Assembly: GCA_027604685.1 (NCBI GenBank)
Contig: JADHYX010000014.1
Location: forward strand, 57,982 to 121,981
DNA from: Lobulomyces angularis
Lineage: Eukaryota > Chytridiomycota > Chytridiomycetes > Lobulomycetales > Lobulomycetaceae
Direction: 5' to 3'
DNA: 64,000 nucleotides
The notes under the pieces are model-generated. The model saw only the letters and a list, made by a program, of their open reading frames with translations. It was not told the origin of the DNA and made no database searches. A program made the position numbers and the translations under genes. This document shows positions 57,601-64,000 of this stretch, one piece after another (positions within the stretch are counted from its first letter, which is position 1; the number at the start of each line of letters is the position of its first letter).

Positions 57601-60583
57601 GATCTTTATAATTTGGTGAGTCAAAAAATTATATCTCCTATTTAGATTTTCGTATAGAATATAGAAAAAAATGCACCTAAAGTAGTTTACACTGTACTGA
57701 GGCATATTTGGGTTTCTGGAGGTCAACTTCATGCCCTCAAAGAGTTAAAGCGATTTACAACTTTTTTAGAAGAAGCCGCTCAAAATCATAATTTTAAAAA
57801 TCAAAAAGTACTAGCGAAATCCTACCATCTGTTAGGAACTTGGAACACAGAGCTTCAGCACAATAAATGGAATGAAACTGCAATTGCAGAAATTCTTGTT
57901 TTATATGATAGGGCTTGTAAATTACTGCCTAATTACAAAATGCATCATACCTTTGCCGTTGCCAACTACCAGGCTTTAAGCTTTTATGAAAAAATGAAAA
58001 ATAACGGGTTTACAAACAAACAGCTAATTCCTACTGTTGTTGCTTCCATCATAGGATTTTTTAAAGGTAATGAGATCTATGTAAGAATTATTTTTTTTCT
58101 CAAATAATTGTGCCATAGCAATATCGCTTTCTGAGGGAAATTCCTTGCAAGATGTTTTAAGACTACTTACACTGTGGTTTAAATATGGGGATAAAGAAGA
58201 AGTAAATGATTCTGTATCAGAAGGTATAAAATCTGTTTCTACAGATACATGGCTTCAAGTGATACCACAGTTGATTGCCAGGATCTATACTCCTATTGGT
58301 ATTGTTAGAAGACTGGTGCATCAACTTTTTTTTGATATTGGAAAATTTCATCCGCAAGCCTTAGTTTATTCAGTTACCGTTGCATCAAAGTCGAATGAAA
58401 CTTCACGAAAAGTAGCAGCAGAGTCAATAATGGAAAACCTCAGAGTCTTGGCTCCATCCTTGGTTGAGCAAGCTTTAATTGTAAGCAGAGAACTTATTAG
58501 AATTTCTATTTTGTGGGAAGAATTGTGGTTCACTGGTATTGATTTTTTAAGATTTTTTTATAATAAATACATCATAGGAATTGATGAAGCTTCCCGACAC
58601 TACTTTAAATTTAAATCGATTCGAGGAATGTTTGGTGTTTTAGAGCCACTGCATCAGTTGCTGAAGAAACCGGAAACATTACAAGAAATTTCTTTTTCCA
58701 TTAATTATGGTATACACTTAGAGCAAGCAAATGACTACTGTGAAAGTTATAAAATTGAAAAAAAAGAAGAAGATTTGGTATTTGCTTGGAATTTCTATCT
58801 TCAAGTATTTAATGGGATTAGAAAACAACTACCATTGTTGAGAAACTTAGATTTGTCTTACGTTTCCCCTAAGCTGATGAAATTAACGGATTTATTAGTT
58901 GCTGTACCAGGAACTTATTGTGGTACTGGCCATGAAGTCGTTACTATATCCTCATTCGATGCAGACTTAACTATACTGCTAACTAAAAACCGTCCTAGGA
59001 AATTAAAACTTTTAGGAAGTGATGGAAAAGAATATTGCTTTTTATTAAAAGGTAATTCACAATTTTTTTGTAATTGTAATTATTTTTGTAGGAAACGAAG
59101 ATTTAAGGCTTGGTGAATTATTTAATATATCTGCTTATGTCTAAAAAAAAAATTTTTTTTAATAAAGACGAAAGAGTAATGCAGCTTTTCGGATTAGTGA
59201 ACACTTTGTTAAAAAGAGATTCTGAAACATTTCATCGACATCTCTCCATACAAAAATATGCAGTGATACCTTTGAATCGTAAGCAATTAAAATAAATAAT
59301 ATTATTTTAATCGGTTAAACCTTAAAATTTGACTCATAAGACCAATCTGGATTATTACGGTGGATTACGGATTGTGATACTATACATTCGCTAATAGAAA
59401 AATATCGGAAAGAAAGGGCTATAGACGTTTCATTAGAACAGCGTCACATAATGAAGATTGCAGGGAAAAGTTATGGTATTAAAAACCAATTTTTTTTCTA
59501 TTAAGACATTGTAGAAAAATTTTGCATTATGCAAAAACTGGAGATTTTTTCTGAGGCTGAAAAACTGAGTACTGGACATGATTTGTACAAAATTTTGTGG
59601 TTGACATCAAAAAATAGTGAGCATTGGCTGGAAAGAAGAAATAACTTTTCTAAAACATTAGCCGTGATGTCGATGGTTTTGTAATTTCATAGCTTTTTTT
59701 TTAACCGGAAATACTGTTTTAGGTGGGTTATATTTTAGGACTGGGTGACCGACATTTGTGAGTTTTCACTTTATATTATTGACATTTATAGTTTTTTTAG
59801 AAATAATTTAATGATAGAAAGGTCCACTGGTGTTGTGGTAAGAAATTTGATGAAAAATGTAAGAACTAAATTATTTATTTAGATTCATATAGATTTCGGC
59901 GACTGCTTTGAAGTATTATGAAAAGAATTATAACTACTGATTTTTTAGGTTGCGATGCAACGAGAAAAATACGCGGAAAAAGTTCCATTTCGGTATTTAA
60001 CAATTTTTCATATTATTAGTAAACAAAATCGAAGGTTAACTCGAATGCTGTATAATGTTGAAATTACAGGTGTGGAGGGCACATTTCGAATTACTTGTGA
60101 GCAAACAATGCGTGTCCTTCGAGAAAACAAAGAAAGTTTAATGGCAGTATTAGAAGCGTTTATATATGATCCGTTGATTAACTGGTTTAAAGAGGATCTT
60201 GTTAATGGTAAGCTTAAATACATATTTCCTAATTTTGTTATAGTAGAGGTGGTTAAAGAGGGGCTATGGAATAACGATGAGGAAAAAAATGATGCATTTT
60301 CTCGAAGCTTTCCCCATACATATAGGAAAATTTGTGATGAAAAAAAAAGTGTAGATTTGACCAATTCTAGGGCACTGGGAGTAATAAAACGTGTATCAAA
60401 TAAATTGAGTGGGCGCGATTTCGCAGAAAATAGTACTTTAGGGGTTAATTGTCAAGTTAATAAGCTTATTCGAAGTGCAGTTCTTTTGGAAAATTTGTGT
60501 CAAGCATGGACAGGCTGGCAACCTGTAAGAAAAATATTTATGCATTAATTCACATTAATTTTTTTACTATGAAGTGGTGGTGA
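51666..60583 (+). CDS. TOR: TOR kinase (PI3K-related kinase)
   Basis: About 30 exons encode roughly 2,400 residues. ATG 51666 begins [20 protein letters not shown], matching the TOR N-terminus. Residues to about 1,150 are HEAT repeats. The FAT domain runs through [19 protein letters not shown] to [14 protein letters not shown]. The FRB domain shows SILWEELW...[10 protein letters not shown] and a Trp in [10 protein letters not shown]. The catalytic part has [43 protein letters not shown] plus [20 protein letters not shown] and [14 protein letters not shown], then [22 protein letters not shown] is [20 protein letters not shown], and a final 9-base exon (60575-60583) adds the last two Trp and the stop. 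TOR integrates nutrient and growth signals. The FRB residues equivalent to human S2035, F2039 and W2101 are present, so rapamycin-FKBP12 binding is predicted. Confidence 0.96.
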
Positions 60584-60795
60584 TAGTGAATATTCATGAA
60601 ACCACACCAGCCCATCTACATAATGTTTAAACTCATTTTAACAAGGAATACAAAAATATCCAAAGTCTAGTACAAATGTTTCATTTTTATTACAAATAAA
60701 TTTTTAATATATTTTAATTATTTAAACTATAACGAAAATAAGCATCAAACATAAAATTTTTTAATTTAAACAATAATTTGGAAAAAATCTCAAAA

Positions 60796-62066
60796 TTAGT
60801 TATTATTGGTTTCAGTAACCTGAATATCTTTCATTAATTTTTCCAAATTATCGTGCTTTTTTTTTTCTTCCTTATTCTTCTTCTCTTGGATATATTTTTC
60901 AATTTCAGGTTTGTATTCACTGTTATACAAATAATTAAAGCAAGTTGAATAAGAAAATACTTACTCTTCATATTCTTTGGTGGCTACATTTACTGCATCA
61001 AAAAACTCGGTCATCCCACTTCCCGACAATGCTGAAACACCTACAACCTTTTATTTTAATAGAAAGTTTAGAAGATAGTAAATAAAAAATAAAACTTCTG
61101 GTCCTTAAAAAAAAAAAAAAAACACTAACTTTTAAATGATTATAAAACTCCTCCAACACCAGGCACATACTATTGATTAAAGTGCCCATATAACTAGTAT
61201 CATTTTCTAAAGCCTTTTGGAATAAATCAAAATCCGTCATCCAATCGATCGCAAATTGATTATCAACAACATCACATTTATTAAAGACTAAAATAAAGGG
61301 CAATTTCGTTTTGTACAATATTGAGCAGGCATATAGCATATTACTCATAAAAGTGGCAGGAGAAGTTGATCGTGGAGTATCAATTATGTAGCAAACAACC
61401 GTAGGGTATGATGCTGCTAAAGTTTCGGTTATGATGCTTCCAGAAGCGCTCCAAGTGAAAATTTCAATTTGTCCAGGAGTGTCTAGCAACACATAACTAC
61501 GTGGAAGAAAAATTAAAACTTTTTTAATAAATATTTTAAAGCGATGCGGAAAAAAAAAGAAAGCATACTCTAAAAAAGACGACTTCTTATCAACAAAATT
61601 TAAAACTTGATCAAATTTTGTTGAAAATAAATTTAGTGCAGTTAAAATTCCACCATTAGGACCAAGTTTATACTGAGACATAACTTCTTTGTAGTTTACT
61701 GTGTCTCTTATATCAATATTAGCATCAAACGGTAGATGAGTTACAGCTGGGTCTAAATTTATTATATAGGAAGGTTTCTTTACTGTGTGCACATGAGCAT
61801 TTAATCTCTATGAAATTAAAAATCTTATAATGTTCATGGTTAAAGCTCACCTGCATAAAAGTAGTTTTCCCACTTCCTGCGTAAAATATAAACAACATTT
61901 ATATTTAACATTTTAGAAGGTACTGAAAAAGTGAAAAATTAATCATACCTGCCATTCCTATGTAAATTATTCATTAAAGATATTGACTTCATTTATGATA
62001 ATTACCAATTATTATTAATACAGTAGGTTTATTAACTGAAGTTGATGCTTTTGCTGTATCTCCCAT
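60796..62066 (-). CDS. GPN1: GPN1 GPN-loop GTPase (Npa3/XAB1)
   Basis: Eight or so exons from ATG 62066, starting [19 protein letters not shown]. The P-loop [10 protein letters not shown] is spread over three exons, one only nine bases long. Then [20 protein letters not shown], the Gly-Pro-Asn loop [25 protein letters not shown], the NKCD guanine motif in FNKCDVVD, and [16 protein letters not shown]. The Lys/Glu-rich end is [15 protein letters not shown] with stop at 60796. The family assembles RNA polymerase II and imports it into the nucleus together with GPN3, and acts as a dimer. All GTPase motifs are intact. About 380 residues, as expected. Confidence 0.95.
61949..61957 (-). other. Nine-base microexon of GPN1
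   Basis: GAATGGCAG on the minus strand is flanked by TAG and GTATGA. Joined with the exons on both sides it gives IIGMAGSGKT in frame; without it the P-loop is lost. Confidence 0.85.
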
Positions 62067-62646
62067 TGAAATTTTCAAATGTGTTAAAAAATTAAAAAAT
62101 GTGAAATCTTAAAAAATTAAAACGGAAAATATAATAAATTTAAGTAAATCTTTTGCAAGGCAAAATTATTAATGCTTTAATATACTAGGATTGATCAATG
62201 CACTATAGTGGAGATATGCATTCATGATACCGCTACATTTACAAGTCACTTTACCTGCGTATCCTTATTGTACACATAACTATGGCTTATGAAGATCAGA
62301 ATGTGCAGTTAATTATAATTCTTAAACTAATTATCGCACAAACGTCTACAGTAGACCAGGCGGTTTGAATTTCCAAAAAAGAATGTAGTAAATTGTACCA
62401 GTAACTTACAAAAAGATAAAAACATCTTCATTTCAAACAGTTTTATTATATTACAAATTTATTATAAAACCGAAAAAGGACACTCCAATAAACATCAGTT
62501 TCAACTTTTCAAATATTCTGTGTAACAATAAAATTTTAAAACTAAAAAATTGTTTATTTTAATCCACTTTTTAAACTATAAAATAAATTTAAGATAAAAT
62601 CAAATTTGGAACATAACTTTTAAATTGTTAAAACTTAACAATTACC
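62067..62646. promoter_or_regulatory. Divergent promoter region, GPN1 and PP4R3
   Basis: 580 bases between head-to-head starts, no coding frame, mixed AT-rich sequence with a less AT-rich middle (62180-62370). No discrete element assigned. Confidence 0.4.
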
Positions 62647-64000
62647 ATGACGTATCGTGTTAAACTTTACAAACTGGATCAAAATGGGGTAGAAAGAACA
62701 TTCCAGCAGCGTATTTATTAACTTTTTTATGCTATCTTTATTTAGGCATGGGATGATAAAGGCACTGGATATGTCTGTATAACCGAACATGAAAATTTGA
62801 ACACCATACAAGTTTCAAAGGAACAAGACTCAAGCAATTTACTTTTAAATGTAAAATTAATTGATGACGATGTATACCAAAGACAACAAGGTGCTTTTTA
62901 ATATATTTTTTATTAAATTCAATTCTTAAATAGAAACATTGATTGTTTGGACGGAACCAGACGGTGAAAACTTAGCACTAAGTTTTCAAGAAGCAGAAGG
63001 TTGTAATGAAATTTGGGATCAGATTGCAACGATTCAAAGAAAGTTGATGTTGCTTTCAGGAGGTAACTTTAAAGTTTTTTGATGTTAACTTTAGTTTTTT
63101 TTATAGATTTTGTAAATAACGCTATGGAGGGTATTTTAATATAATGAAACACTTTTGTAACTTTTGCTTTGTTTAGATGAATATAATTCTCAATTAAATT
63201 TCCCTCCACCTGAACCTTCAAACTTAAAAGACATAGAACAAAGTTTTTTATCAGCGTCTAGAAGTGTGATTGGGAGAGATAATGCCATTGCGTCCATTAT
63301 TGAGCAGGTTTATATTGATTTTTTTTTGGAAGTTAGCATTAATTTTTTTAATTTAGAAGTACATTGACAAATTAGTAGAACTTTTTGAAAAAGTTGAAAA
63401 GTCGTATATGGATTTAGAAAATGAGAAGTCTTTAGATAATTTATTTACCATGTCTAATATAATTAAATCTATCTGTAGGTGTACGAAGTTTTTAAATTAA
63501 AATCTTTTTTCTCTTAATAGTGTTTTTGAATGATGCTTCAATATTCACCCTTATTTTACAGGAAAATGTTTTTTTAAATATTGTAGGAATGCTGGAATGT
63601 AAGTTAATTTGTTCATTTTTTTTTTCTTTCATCTTCATTATTTAAAAAGATGACCGGGATTTCAGTACTGCGAAAGCAAACCATCGGCAGCATTTACTAC
63701 ATCATGCACAATTTAAAGAGGTTTGACTATACTTATTGAACATTTAAATTTAAGCTAATTATAAAAGATTGTTCCAATGGAGAAACACATCGTAGATAAA
63801 ATAAAGTTAACGTACAGGGTACAGTTTTTAAAAGATGTAGTTTTAGCTAGACTACTTGATGATGGAACTTTTTCGTTATTAAATTCTTTTGCACATATGA
63901 ATCATTATGAAATCGTTTCTTATATTCAAGAAAATGAAGAATTTTTAAAGAATTTATTTTCTATATGGACTGACCAGAATAAGTCTGAAGAATCTAAAAA
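62647..64000 (+). CDS. PP4R3/Psy2 (SMEK) regulatory subunit of protein phosphatase 4, 3' end outside window
   Basis: From ATG 62647 the first exon reads MTYRVKLYKLDQNG. The next exon joins in phase 0 and continues AWDDKGTGYVCI, then an EVH1-like N-terminal domain with NTIQVSKEQDSSN, ETLIVWTEPDGENLALSFQE and CNEIWDQIATIQRKL. Downstream exons give FPPPEPSNLKDIEQSF, the SMK-1 region VFLNDASIFTLILQE, DRDFSTAKANHRQHL, VPMEKHIVDKIKLTYRVQFL and DVVLARLLDDGTFSLL. The order matches Psy2/SMEK. The subunit targets the PP4 catalytic subunit (Pph3) for DNA-damage checkpoint recovery and other nuclear functions. The gene is cut by the window's right edge, so the ARM-like middle and tail are unseen. Confidence 0.93.

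Overview
The window is AT-rich eukaryotic nuclear DNA packed with intron-rich protein genes. Introns are GT-AG, mostly about 30-120 bases, often with T-rich 3' ends and TACTAAT-like branch sites, so most proteins had to be read by joining exons by eye. Gene content is fungal: a division II chitin synthase with a myosin-like head, cytochrome b5-like region and DEK_C tail, a Sel1-repeat protein, TOR, a SAGA Ada3 subunit and a NIMA-type kinase. Composition, intron style and a decayed Fanzor-like sequence suggest an early-diverging fungus (Rozella-like or chytrid-like). That placement is inference; no marker in the window proves it.

Layout. 1-452: the DNA-binding domain of an HSF-type transcription factor, minus strand, running off the left edge. 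453-6000: a sparse block with about 2.1 kb free of genes, then unfamiliar minus-strand genes including a retropepsin-like protease with a frame break. 6011-20331: AP180-like endocytic adaptor, NEK/Kin3-type kinase, a BED-finger relic between GC-rich islands, then the 6.5 kb chitin synthase. 21077-32372: DUF1275 membrane protein, ethanolamine kinase, Nse4 of the SMC5/6 complex, a Fanzor/TnpB C-terminal relic, several unknown genes and a DNAJC9-like J-protein. 32860-48405: Sel1-repeat protein, Fyv7/TAP26-like ribosome biogenesis factor, Ada3, BolA, a coiled-coil protein, Nup50/Nup2, a PPP1R37-like leucine-rich-repeat protein and the NUDT21/CFIm25 mRNA 3'-processing subunit. 48753-64000: a FATP-type acyl-CoA synthetase ending in AKL, the 8.9 kb TOR kinase gene, GPN1 GTPase with a 9-base exon, and the start of PP4R3/Psy2.

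There is no operon logic. The genes are housekeeping functions from unrelated pathways, arranged as divergent, convergent and tandem neighbours with 0.2-1.2 kb gaps. Functional neighbours by theme only are chitin synthase and a Sel1 protein (the family includes the chitin synthase activator Skt5/Chs4), and PP1- and PP4-regulator homologues. The most unusual signals are the Fanzor-like relic, the retropepsin gene that may be joined to its upstream neighbour by an intron, the extreme microexons in GPN1 and TOR, and the phase-0 exon array encoding FG repeats in Nup50. Several reading-frame breaks fall at six-base homopolymers, so pseudogenes and assembly errors cannot be fully separated from sequence alone.
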